From the NCBI GenBank assembly GCA_903867275.1, contig CAIPQY010000281.1, forward strand, positions 1 to 8,961: DNA of 8,961 bases, read 5' to 3'. Shown here in pieces: positions 1-6,567 of the stretch; the first letter of the stretch is position 1; every line of letters begins with the position of its first letter. A program made the position numbers and the translations under genes. The stretch is from an uncultured bacterium (GTDB lineage: Bacteria > Planctomycetota > Phycisphaerae > Phycisphaerales > SM1A02). The notes below the pieces were generated by a model. The model saw only the letters and a list, made by a program, of their open reading frames with translations. It was not told the origin of the DNA and made no database searches.

Positions 1-88
1 AGAAGGTGACGGGACCGCGTGCGCCCGCGATGGGCTCCAGAGGAACCTGCTTGCCGGTGAGGGTGTCGTGGATGCGGACGGTGGGCAT
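1..88 (-). CDS. cysS: Cysteinyl-tRNA synthetase, N-terminal fragment (runs off the left edge)
   Basis: Only the first 29 codons are present, from an ATG at 88-86 to the window edge. They read MPTVRIHDTLTGKQVPLEPI, then GARGPVTF and the first base of what would be a Tyr codon. This matches the usual start of class I cysteinyl-tRNA synthetase: a short strand with the 'L/I-x-D/N-T-L-T' motif, a Pro-rich link, then the strand leading into the YVCGPTVYD zinc/ATP-site motif, which would begin just outside the window. The enzyme charges tRNA(Cys) with cysteine in the cytoplasm. No Shine-Dalgarno sequence precedes the ATG, but a TATCAT hexamer lies six bases upstream. The start lies inside the open frame of the acyltransferase gene on the same strand. 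Assignment rests on a short but characteristic segment; the catalytic motifs are not visible. Confidence 0.8.
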   Translation of the reverse strand, partial: MPTVRIHDTLTGKQVPLEPIAGARGPVTF

Positions 89-1320
89 CCGGCGATGATA
101 GATGGATTCGCACCCGATCCGCGCGTTGGGCGTGCCGCAGCGCGCCACCAGGCTCGCAGGCGCCGGGCGACTCGGGCGCACGAGCGCTCGATGGCCTGGC
201 GATGAGAGAGAAACCACGCCTCGAACACCGCTCGCGACGCGAAGGCCGCGATGGTTGCGACACCGAAAACCAGCATGACACGCGTCAACACATCCACGAG
301 TTGCGGCCGCTCCCATGGACGCAGATAGAGCACCCCACCACTGAGGCGATCGATCGCGTGCATGATCAGCAGGTGATACAGGTACAAGCCATAACTGACG
401 AAGGCGAAGAATCGGAGCACGCGGCCGATCCTGCTCTCGCCTATCGGCCACACCGCACCGAAAGCGACTGTGCACGCGATCAGTCCCGCGAAGCACAACG
501 TCCACGGCAGCGAGAACAACGTCGCACCAAGCGTGGTGCTTCGTGGCAGACCGCCAAGCGATGCCTGCACCGCGAGCAGCGCGCTGCCCGCACAGATCAA
601 CGCGCCGCCAAGGCGCACCGCACCAGCCCTGGTCATGCTGCCCAGGAAGATGGCAAGCATCGATCCCGCCGCCAGCGCATCCAGATTGAACCAGGTGACC
701 GACATGAAGTGCTCATCCGCGCCAGCACGACGACTCACCAGACGCAGGAACGGCCCCGCGATCAGGATCGCCAGACACACGGCCGCGACGGTGCGTCGCG
801 GATGCCTGCGAACGACGCGTGGCCACGCCAGATAGAACTGCTCCTCGATGGCAAGCGTCCAGAAGGGCCCGTAAGGGTTCTCGATGCCGGTGATCGGCGC
901 AAGATTGGCCGCGAACAAGGCGCACGCCGCAATCTGCGAGCCCTGCATGGGCTGAACGCCCCAGCCGAAATGTCCGAACACCACCGCAAGCGCCATGGTG
1001 AGCAGAAAGGCCGGCTGCACGCGCAGCGCGCGGCGAATGTAGAACCTTCGGTAGTAGTCACGGCGATGCACCTGGCTGACAAGCAGCAAGGTGATGAGGA
1101 ATCCGCTCAGCGCAAAGAAGCACTGCACCGCGAGCCATCCCACGAACTGCGCGCCATTGAACACCAGCCCCAACGCCGGCCATCGCTGCACGGCGTGCAT
1201 GTCCGACCAGTCCGGAATGGACCACCCGAACCGATGCGCCATCACCACAAGCACGACGGCCAGGCCGCGTATGCAGTCGAGTTCGGGCATGTACTCGCGA
1301 ATCAATGATCCCGCAGGCAC
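1..1320 (-). CDS. Acyltransferase-3 family membrane protein (OafA-like O-acetyltransferase); stop codon not in the window
   Basis: This is an integral membrane protein expected to transfer acetyl or other acyl groups to surface sugars. Counting from the ATG at 1290, it shows the family landmarks in order: PELDCIRG (2-9) leading into TM1 with Arg8 and His19 of the conserved R/H pair, FFALSGFLIT (58-67), an Arg-rich RRFYIRRALRVQP (81-93), WTLAIEEQFYL (144-154), and late in the protein SYGLYLYHLLIMH. Several hydrophobic helices lie between them. The GTG at 1320-1318 adds ten residues (MPAGSLIREY) and has a weak GAAGG three bases upstream; I prefer it because family members usually carry a few residues before the PELD motif, but the ATG at 1290 is possible. 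The membrane domain ends near residue 360, which is normal length, yet no stop follows: the frame stays open to base 1, giving 440 codons, with a Ser/Pro-rich tail lying over the cysS start. It lies downstream of mscS on the same strand. The acceptor sugar cannot be told from sequence. Confidence 0.85.
   Translation of the reverse strand, partial: MPAGSLIREYMPELDCIRGLAVVLVVMAHRFGWSIPDWSDMHAVQRWPALGLVFNGAQFVGWLAVQCFFALSGFLITLLLVSQVHRRDYYRRFYIRRALRVQPAFLLTMALAVVFGHFGWGVQPMQGSQIAACALFAANLAPITGIENPYGPFWTLAIEEQFYLAWPRVVRRHPRRTVAAVCLAILIAGPFLRLVSRRAGADEHFMSVTWFNLDALAAGSMLAIFLGSMTRAGAVRLGGALICAGSALLAVQASLGGLPRSTTLGATLFSLPWTLCFAGLIACTVAFGAVWPIGESRIGRVLRFFAFVSYGLYLYHLLIMHAIDRLSGGVLYLRPWERPQLVDVLTRVMLVFGVATIAAFASRAVFEAWFLSHRQAIERSCARVARRLRAWWRAAARPTRGSGANPSIIAGCPPSASTTPSPASRFLWSPSRAHAVPSPS
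95..100 (-). promoter_or_regulatory. Possible -10 box for cysS, suggesting a leaderless transcript
   Basis: On the minus strand the hexamer TATCAT (five of six bases of the TATAAT consensus) is separated from the cysS ATG by only six bases (89-94). A -10 element here would place the transcription start at or next to the A of the ATG, so translation would start without a leader; this fits the lack of a Shine-Dalgarno sequence. No good -35 hexamer is visible about 17 bases upstream, so this remains a suggestion. Confidence 0.3.
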
Positions 1321-1425
1321 CGCCCTTCGTGGGGCAGCTGCGTCGGTCCTTGTCGAATGATCTGCTTCAGCACACACGCAGAAGCATGCACCGCGATGCA
1401 CGGATTGCCAGTGTCGTCACCACAT

Positions 1426-1442
1426 GCGAGGGAAACCCTCGC
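1426..1442 (-). terminator. Short GC-rich hairpin downstream of the MscS gene, possible terminator
   Basis: A perfect 7-bp stem (GCGAGGG / CCCTCGC) closes a 3-base loop, about 45 bases after the mscS stop and about 105 bases before the acyltransferase start. No T-tract follows on either strand, so it is not a classic intrinsic terminator. It could still mark a transcript end or slow polymerase between the two genes. Confidence 0.35.
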
Positions 1443-1486
1443 GATGCCCGCCGATCTCGTCTGCGCCAAGCTGTTCCGCGGTGAAA

Positions 1487-2317
1487 TCAGCGGGCGCCAG
1501 AGCCCAGCATGCGCACCTCGCGCTGCGGGAACGGGATCTGGATGCCCTTGGCGCGGAACGCCTCAAGGATGGCGCGATTCAGCTCGGACGCGCCGATGCC
1601 TGCATCCACGACGGCAGTCCACGGACGCACCGCGATGTTCACCGAGAAGTCCGCCAACGCGATGACACGCACCACCGGGGTGGGATCCTTCAGCACGCGC
1701 GGGTTCGCGGCAAGCACCTCATCCACCACGCGCAGCGCGTGGCCGATGTCGGTGTCGTAGGCCACGCCCACCGTGAGGTTGAGCTGCCGGATCATGCCGT
1801 AGTTGTGCATGATCTCGCCGACGATCTTGCGGTTGGGAATCACCACCACGGAGCGATCGGGATGGCTGAGCTTGGTGGTGAACAGCGTGATGGCCTCCAC
1901 CCGACCCTCTTCGCCATGAATCTGCACGAACTCGCCCACGCGGAACGGACGCGTGACGATGATGGTGAGCCCGGCGACCAGGTTGCCGAGCACGCCCTGC
2001 AGCGCCAACGCGATGCCCGCGCCGGCCACGCCCAGACCGGCGATCAGCGGCAGCAGTTCCACGCCCAGGTTCTGCAGCGCCATCAGCACGAAGATGAGCA
2101 GCACGGCGATGCGAAGGATGCGCACCAGCAGATCGCGCAGCGGCACGTCCAGCTCGAGGCGCGCGATGCCCTTGGAGAAGGCGCGGCCGAGGGCGCGGGC
2201 GATGAAGAAGCCGATGACCAGGATGAGGGTCGCGGAGATGGCGCGCGGGCCAAACTCCATCAACAGGTCGATGGCGTTGTTCTTGATGCGGTCGAGGGCG
2301 TCGAGGTGGTCGCTCAT
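1487..2317 (-). CDS. mscS: Small-conductance mechanosensitive channel (MscS family)
   Basis: A 276-residue inner-membrane channel that opens under membrane tension and releases solutes during hypo-osmotic shock. Its length is typical of the minimal MscS family. Three hydrophobic segments are visible: about 26-44 (ISATLILVIGFFIARALG), 67-85, and 88-121. The third contains the Gly/Ala-rich pore helix AGLGVAGAGIALALQGVLGN (93-112) with the family's small residues for helix packing. The cytoplasmic beta domain follows (RPFRVGEFVQIHGEEGRVEAI, 123-143; VVVIPNRKIVGEIMHNY, 157-173), then a C-terminal alpha/beta domain ending PFPQREVRML. The ATG at 2317 is chosen because upstream in-frame codons have no membrane-protein character and soon overlap the divergent methyltransferase gene. 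No Shine-Dalgarno sequence is evident. It looks like a housekeeping gene beside the polysaccharide genes, without an obvious functional link to them. Confidence 0.93.
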   Translation of the reverse strand: MSDHLDALDRIKNNAIDLLMEFGPRAISATLILVIGFFIARALGRAFSKGIARLELDVPLRDLLVRILRIAVLLIFVLMALQNLGVELLPLIAGLGVAGAGIALALQGVLGNLVAGLTIIVTRPFRVGEFVQIHGEEGRVEAITLFTTKLSHPDRSVVVIPNRKIVGEIMHNYGMIRQLNLTVGVAYDTDIGHALRVVDEVLAANPRVLKDPTPVVRVIALADFSVNIAVRPWTAVVDAGIGASELNRAILEAFRAKGIQIPFPQREVRMLGSGAR

Positions 2318-2476
2318 GGTTCGGGCGACAAGGATGCCGTAAGTCGACGAATCCTGCAGGCGGCCGAAACCACGCTCCGTGGTGGACGATGCGGCGACTC
2401 GTGCGGCCGCGAGAACATGGGGTGAATTCTGCGGCAGCCCCGCCACCGAGTCATCGCCTGGTGCAGAGTGGGACCC
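2318..2476. other. Divergent intergenic region between mscS and the methyltransferase pair
   Basis: About 160 bases separate the two divergent starts, so it should hold promoters in both directions. I cannot find a convincing -35/-10 pair on either strand. It contains a perfect inverted repeat at 2369-2383 (ACCACG, 3-base loop, CGTGGT), which could be a small operator or a hairpin in the mscS leader. Confidence 0.4.
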
Positions 2477-3313
2477 ATGAAGGTGGAACATGCTGAGCAG
2501 GCGACCGACACGCGTGACAAGCGCGCAGTCCGTGAATTCTGGCAGGCTGCTTCGTGCGGCGAACGGCTGTATCTGGAAACGGCCGAGCGCGCCGGTTACA
2601 TGCGGCAGGCGGAGGAGCGATACCGACTGGAGCCGTTCATCGCCGACTTTGCGCGCTTCGAGGCATCCCGAGGACTTCGCGTGCTGGAGATCGGGGTCGG
2701 GCTTGGCGCCGATCACCAGCGGTTCGCGGAGGCGGGTGCGCGACTGACCGGCATCGACCTGACCGAGCGCGCGGTGGAACACACCCGTCGTCGCCTGTCC
2801 CTCTTCGAACTTTCATCCAATCTCTCCGTCGGCGATGCGGAGGCCCTGGACTTCCCCGATGCGAGCTTCGATGTCGTCTACTCGTGGGGCGTCCTGCATC
2901 ACAGTCCGGACACACCCCGTGCCATCGACGAGGTGCGGCGGGTGCTGAAGCCGGGCGGCATCGCGCGAATCATGATCTATCACACATGGAGCATGATCGG
3001 GTTCATGCTGTGGGTGCGGTACGCGCTGCTTCGCCTGCGTCCATGGACCTCCATGCGCACGCTGTATGCGCGCCATCTGGAGAGCCCTGGAACGAAGGCG
3101 TATTCGATCGCCGAGGCCCGCTGGCTGATGCGCCGCTTCGAGTCCGTGAGGATCCGCACGGTGCTCACGCACGGCGACCTGCTTTCATCGGACGCGGGGC
3201 AGCGCCACAGGGGCCCGGCGCTCACCATGGCCCGTGCGCTGTGGCCTCGCCGCTTGATCCAGACGATGCTGCCTCGCGCGGGACTGTTCATGCTGATCGA
3301 GGCGCGCAAGTGA
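2477..3313 (+). CDS. Class I SAM-dependent methyltransferase (Methyltransf_11/25 type)
   Basis: A 278-residue soluble enzyme expected to transfer a methyl group from S-adenosylmethionine to a small molecule or sugar. Counting from the ATG at 2477, motif I VLEIGVGLGAD (69-79) forms the SAM-binding Gly loop. The acidic end of strand beta-2 is Asp94 in GIDLTERAV. Next come GDAEALDFPDASFDVVYSWGV then LHH (119-142), which match motifs II/III, and the helix RVLKPGG (155-161). The C-terminal third (IMIYHTWSMIGFMLWVRYAL and onward) replaces the usual end of the fold with a longer substrate or membrane-contact region rich in Trp, Met and Leu. An in-frame GTG at 2468 would add three residues (MGP); neither start has a good Shine-Dalgarno sequence. 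It is divergent from mscS and lies 94 bases upstream of a second methyltransferase on the same strand. In this setting a role in methylating a surface glycan or its precursor is likely, but the substrate cannot be read from the sequence. Confidence 0.85.
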   Translation: MKVEHAEQATDTRDKRAVREFWQAASCGERLYLETAERAGYMRQAEERYRLEPFIADFARFEASRGLRVLEIGVGLGADHQRFAEAGARLTGIDLTERAVEHTRRRLSLFELSSNLSVGDAEALDFPDASFDVVYSWGVLHHSPDTPRAIDEVRRVLKPGGIARIMIYHTWSMIGFMLWVRYALLRLRPWTSMRTLYARHLESPGTKAYSIAEARWLMRRFESVRIRTVLTHGDLLSSDAGQRHRGPALTMARALWPRRLIQTMLPRAGLFMLIEARK

Positions 3314-3407
3314 CGGCACGAGCGCCAGAACTCGCGGTCACTTCAGGAAAGGGCCGATGTCGGGACGGTGTTGTGTGCGCACGCGAATCACGGTGCATCT
3401 TGCGTGC

Positions 3408-4145
3408 ATGAGCGTCACCACCTACCCTCGAAAGATCGTCCCCGCACCAACGCCAACGCAGGCATCACAACCACTTCCCCCGATCGCGGTGCCGGATGAC
3501 GCTTTCTGCTCGTCCATCCCCGAGGCGATCAAGTGGCGGCTGATCGGATGGCTCGGCAGCAAGCTGCGCCTTGACCGATTCCCGGCAAAGCGGCTCCAGA
3601 CTTCGCCCGTGATCCTTCAGTTGGGCGCCGGCCAGGACACACCCTCACACGTGGTGAATGCCGACTTCTTCCGCGTCCCGCTGTTGATGAAGCGCCCGAA
3701 GCCCGACTGGGCGATGGATCTGACGCGGCCATTTCGGTGCCCGGATCGCTGCATCGACGGCATCTTCACGCAGCACACCCTGGAACATCTCACGCCGCAG
3801 CAGGTGATGAACACGCTGCGCGAATGCAGGCGCGTGCTGCGGCCTGGCGCACGCATCCGCGTGGTGGTGCCTGATGCGGAGAAATACGTGATGGCGGTGA
3901 ACGGCCTGCGGCCGCTGCCCGATCATGGTCGCGTGTACGCGCTGCCGATCGAGGGTCTGCGTGCCGTCTCGCAGGACTTCGGTCATCGCTCGCTGTGGTC
4001 GCCGGAACTCATGCGGCGCTACCTGATGCATGCCGGCTTCCACGACGCGCGCATCGAGTCCTTCGGCCAGGGCGGTGATCCACGACTGCTTCTGGACACC
4101 GAGATCCGCCGCGACGAGTCGCTGTACGCCGAAGCGGTGGCCTGA
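3408..4145 (+). CDS. Methyltransferase-domain protein, divergent SAM-binding motif
   Basis: A 245-residue protein resembling the class I methyltransferases found in glycan loci. Counted from the ATG at 3408: a Pro/Thr-rich N-terminus (10-30), a strand and loop ILQLGAGQD (69-77) as motif I, VVNADFF (82-88) with Asp86 at the acidic position, AMDLTRPFRCPDRCIDGIF (102-120), HTLEHL (123-128), the helix and strand RRVLRPGARIRVVVPD (141-156), and a C-terminal RRDESLYAEAVA typical of this group. Motif I is LGAGQDTPS rather than the full GxGxG, as is common in this subfamily, so SAM binding is probable but unproven. An in-frame ATG at 3357 would add 17 residues (starting MSGRCCVRT) of poor quality; I reject it. 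It follows the first methyltransferase by 94 bases and ends 16 bases from the convergent GT2 gene. Likely role: modification of a surface sugar. Confidence 0.72.
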   Translation: MSVTTYPRKIVPAPTPTQASQPLPPIAVPDDAFCSSIPEAIKWRLIGWLGSKLRLDRFPAKRLQTSPVILQLGAGQDTPSHVVNADFFRVPLLMKRPKPDWAMDLTRPFRCPDRCIDGIFTQHTLEHLTPQQVMNTLRECRRVLRPGARIRVVVPDAEKYVMAVNGLRPLPDHGRVYALPIEGLRAVSQDFGHRSLWSPELMRRYLMHAGFHDARIESFGQGGDPRLLLDTEIRRDESLYAEAVA

Positions 4146-4161
4146 ACGGGGTCCCGCCGCC

Positions 4162-4989
4162 TCAACGAGCGTCGGTGCCAGCGCGGATGCGCCGGCCGAT
4201 GTCGCGGAAGTACGCGGCCTTCAACCATGCGTGGCGGAGACCGGCCCAGCCATCCAGGAAGCCGAGTCGGCGGACGTAGCCATCGATGAAGTACGCCATC
4301 GGCAGCCACCACGTGCCCAGCACGCGGTACTTGGTGGCCTGGCGTCCGCCCGTCGGCAGCGCGCCGTCCGCGCGCAGCTTCAGCGCGCGCCTTGCTTCCC
4401 ACGCGGCGTACTCGGCGTGGCGGCGCTTCCAGTGCTCCAGACCGCGATCGTCGCGGTGATCGATGCGCGCGTCGATCTCGCCCACGCTGCCCCGCAGCAC
4501 CGGGTGCTCGTGGATCTCCATGTCGAGGTTGCTCCAGCGATCCTCCTCGATGCGCTCGTACTCGCCCGCACCCACGCGGAACAGCGCCAGCTTGCGGTTG
4601 GGCGTGCCGTGACGCAGGCGACGACCCAGGAACCAGTTGTCATAGGTGAGCCAGAAGCCGACATGCGGCGTCACGGGAAGCGTGCGCGCGAGCGCGTCGC
4701 AGAAGGCGTCGTCGAGCAGCTCGTCGGCATCCAGGAACAGCACCCAGGGGGTGGATGGCGCGTGGTTGCGCAGGAGCCAGTTGCGCTTCTTCGGAAACTT
4801 TCCATCCCAGGCGAACTGCACCACCTCCGCGCCGTGCGCGCGCGCGATCTCGCAGGTGCGGTCCGTGGAGCCGGAATCGATCACGACCACCCGCTCGAAG
4901 CGCGCCAACCGTTCCAGGCACGCGGCGAGTCCGCGCTCCTCGTTCCGGACGGGAATGGCGACGGTGACTGGAAGCTTCGTGTCAGTCAT
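4162..4989 (-). CDS. GT2 glycosyltransferase, WaaE/beta-1,4-glucosyltransferase-like
   Basis: A 275-residue GT-A fold inverting glycosyltransferase, expected to add a sugar from a nucleotide donor at the cytoplasmic face of the membrane. Counted from the ATG at 4989: VTVAIPVRNEERGLAACLERL (8-28) is the nucleotide-binding start, VVVIDSGSTDRTCEIARAHG (34-53) carries Asp38, and KFPKKRNWLL (64-73) with WVLFLDADELL (82-92) carries the DxD metal-binding motif (Asp87, Asp89). MEIHEHPV (157-164) is the acceptor-side motif seen in the WaaE-like group. The Trp-rich C-terminus (YRVLGTWWLPMAYFIDGYV, 221-239) may touch the membrane. An in-frame ATG at 5013 would add eight residues (MVAFNARS); 4989 fits the family start better. 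It lies 42 bases after the flippase stop on the same strand, so probably the last gene of that operon. The exact donor and acceptor are unknown. Confidence 0.87.
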   Translation of the reverse strand: MTDTKLPVTVAIPVRNEERGLAACLERLARFERVVVIDSGSTDRTCEIARAHGAEVVQFAWDGKFPKKRNWLLRNHAPSTPWVLFLDADELLDDAFCDALARTLPVTPHVGFWLTYDNWFLGRRLRHGTPNRKLALFRVGAGEYERIEEDRWSNLDMEIHEHPVLRGSVGEIDARIDHRDDRGLEHWKRRHAEYAAWEARRALKLRADGALPTGGRQATKYRVLGTWWLPMAYFIDGYVRRLGFLDGWAGLRHAWLKAAYFRDIGRRIRAGTDAR

Positions 4990-5031
4990 GCTGCGTGCGT
5001 TGAACGCTACCACATGCGGTCAAGCACGCAG

Positions 5032-6567
5032 TCATCCGCGCTTGCGCAGCAGCTTCGCCTTCACGGCCACAAGGGCCTTGTCGGAAAGCTTGCGCATCTC
5101 GCCATCCACCAGCCGTGACGCGCCGATGGCCACCATCGCCACGACCGGGCCAAGCACCAGAAGCGACGCGAAGTCGCCGGCCTTGCCGAACTGCGCGAGC
5201 CAGCGAATGGCCAGGGTCGCCGCGGCGAAGATGGGCACACTGAGCAGCCAGGGCTTGACGAAGATCGACAGCACCTCGCGCACCCGGTTGCCCTTCACCA
5301 CGCGCGTGCACAGCCACACCACGATCGGTGCACTGATGGCCCAGGCCGCGCCACTGGCGATGGAAGCGCCCAGGGCACCCCACCACTGCGCCCCGGCCCA
5401 ATACAGCGGAAGCGACAGCACGAACTGCACGCCTTGCCACTTGAAGAACGTCGCGAAACGCCGCTGCGAACGGAGGCACGACATGCTGGGCCCCGTGGCG
5501 AAGTAGAACGCCTGTGCCACGCTGATCACCTGGAACACCGGCACGGCGGGCAGGTAGCGCTCGGCGAAGGCCACGCGGAACAGCGGCTCGGCAAGCATCG
5601 CCTGCGTGAGCGAGATGGGCACGCACACCAGCCCGAGCACCCGCTGCACGCGCAGGAAGCCGTTCACCTGGCGCTCCGGATCCCCCTGCAGATGCCCGAA
5701 GATGGGCTGCAGCACCACGCCCAACTGATACGCGACCACGGTGTTGGCCTGCGCGGCGATGGTGAACGCGAAGCCGAACAGGCCGGTCTGGTACTCACCC
5801 GACACATAGCCGAGCACGAGCACCTCCAGCATCACGATCACGTTGTGGAGGTACTGCGCGCTCGCGGCCGGCAGGTAGGCGCGCATCAGGATGGCGGCCA
5901 GCGTGCGGTGATACCGCCCCGTGCGCACCCCCGATGCGACGCGGCGATACCACAGCGCACGCGCACCCGTGCCGATCACCTGAGGTGCAACCAGCGATGC
6001 GCTGCGCAGACCGAACGCCGCGAAGGCCAGCGACAGCGCCGTGGCACCCAGCTGCACCGCACCGTCGATCAGGGCGATCCTGCGATAGGCAAGCGCGGTG
6101 CGAAGTCGAGCCAACGGCACCATGAGCGCCGCGTCCAGCACGGGGCGCAGGGCGGCCACCGCCAGCAGGCCACCAAGCCACGCCGCCGGATACTTGGAAT
6201 AGATGCCCAGAAAGACCGGGATGGTGGCCAGCATCAGCACGCAGGTGGCGATGCCGATCACCATCGCGAGCCGCCGCGCCGTGGGCACAAGCCGCTCGAA
6301 ACTGCGCGGGTGCGCGATCAGCACGTCACCCATCGTGAGCGGGAAGAACACGACGAGGAACTGCGCGATCGCGAGCGCCTGCGACGCGACACCGTAGTCA
6401 TCGGGCTTGAGGTAATGCGCGATGAGCAGCATCGCCGCCGCCGTGGCCACCTTGTTCAGAAGCCACTGCGTGGTGTTGATGAAGGATCCCTTCGCGGCGA
6501 CGCTGCCGAAGGATCCCTTCGGGGTCGCTGCGCGATCCTGCGCGGGCTGGGGTGCGGCGTCGCTCAC
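5032..6567 (-). CDS. Polysaccharide flippase (Wzx-like, MOP superfamily)
   Basis: A 511-residue integral membrane protein with about 12-14 hydrophobic segments, expected to move lipid-linked oligosaccharide units across the inner membrane. The N-terminus shows the family hallmark: KGSFINTTQWLLNKVATAAA (26-45) entering TM1, then LLIAHYLKPDDYGVASQALAI (47-67) at the loop and TM2. Later parts include the paired segments around residues 260-330 (HNVIVMLEVLVLGYVSGEYQ, GLFGFAFTIA) and the second-half motif FRVAFAERYLPAVPVFQ. The N-terminal 25 residues are hydrophilic and carry a doubled KGSF (17-20 and 26-29). The start is a GTG at 6567-6565, preceded by GGAGG four bases upstream, the only strong Shine-Dalgarno sequence in the window. 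The GTG overlaps the TGA of the preceding glycosyltransferase by four bases (GTGA), so translation is probably coupled. An ATG at 6720 in the same frame would run into the upstream gene and gives an Arg-rich, non-family sequence; rejected. Confidence 0.9.
   Translation of the reverse strand: MSDAAPQPAQDRAATPKGSFGSVAAKGSFINTTQWLLNKVATAAAMLLIAHYLKPDDYGVASQALAIAQFLVVFFPLTMGDVLIAHPRSFERLVPTARRLAMVIGIATCVLMLATIPVFLGIYSKYPAAWLGGLLAVAALRPVLDAALMVPLARLRTALAYRRIALIDGAVQLGATALSLAFAAFGLRSASLVAPQVIGTGARALWYRRVASGVRTGRYHRTLAAILMRAYLPAASAQYLHNVIVMLEVLVLGYVSGEYQTGLFGFAFTIAAQANTVVAYQLGVVLQPIFGHLQGDPERQVNGFLRVQRVLGLVCVPISLTQAMLAEPLFRVAFAERYLPAVPVFQVISVAQAFYFATGPSMSCLRSQRRFATFFKWQGVQFVLSLPLYWAGAQWWGALGASIASGAAWAISAPIVVWLCTRVVKGNRVREVLSIFVKPWLLSVPIFAAATLAIRWLAQFGKAGDFASLLVLGPVVAMVAIGASRLVDGEMRKLSDKALVAVKAKLLRKRG
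6481..6521 (-). repeat. Two copies of a 14-base direct repeat, 27 bases apart, in the flippase N-terminus
   Basis: The 14-mer GAAGGATCCCTTCG (plus strand) occurs at 6481-6494 and again at 6508-6521, identical in both. The period is 27 bases, exactly nine codons, so the reading frame is kept and the protein shows KGSF-GSVAA-KGSF just before TM1. Each copy is also nearly self-complementary around a central GGATCC. It is probably a local in-frame duplication. Confidence 0.75.

Noticed and set aside
202..1308. Long plus-strand open frame of 368 codons opposite the acyltransferase
   Set aside because: Its product is rich in Arg, His, Gln and Glu with no domain; the opposite strand encodes a clear membrane protein with all family motifs. 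It is a GC-bias shadow.
1424..2425. Plus-strand open frame of 333 codons opposite mscS
   Set aside because: His/Asp/Gln-rich composition without motifs, fully antisense to a clear MscS channel.
2422..2541. GTGAATTCTG occurring twice, at 2422 and 2532
   Set aside because: Ten bases only, the second copy lying in the methyltransferase coding sequence (VREFW); likely chance.
2318..2782. N-terminal extension of MscS by 155 codons
   Set aside because: It overlaps the divergent methyltransferase, has no membrane or signal character, and MscS begins normally at 2317.
3357..3407. Upstream ATG extension of the second methyltransferase
   Set aside because: The 17 added residues are Cys/Arg-rich and unlike the family; the ATG at 3408 is the better start.
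4146..4161. CGGG-GT-CCCG stem between the convergent stops as a bidirectional terminator
   Set aside because: A 4-bp stem with a 2-base loop and no T-tracts is too weak to call.
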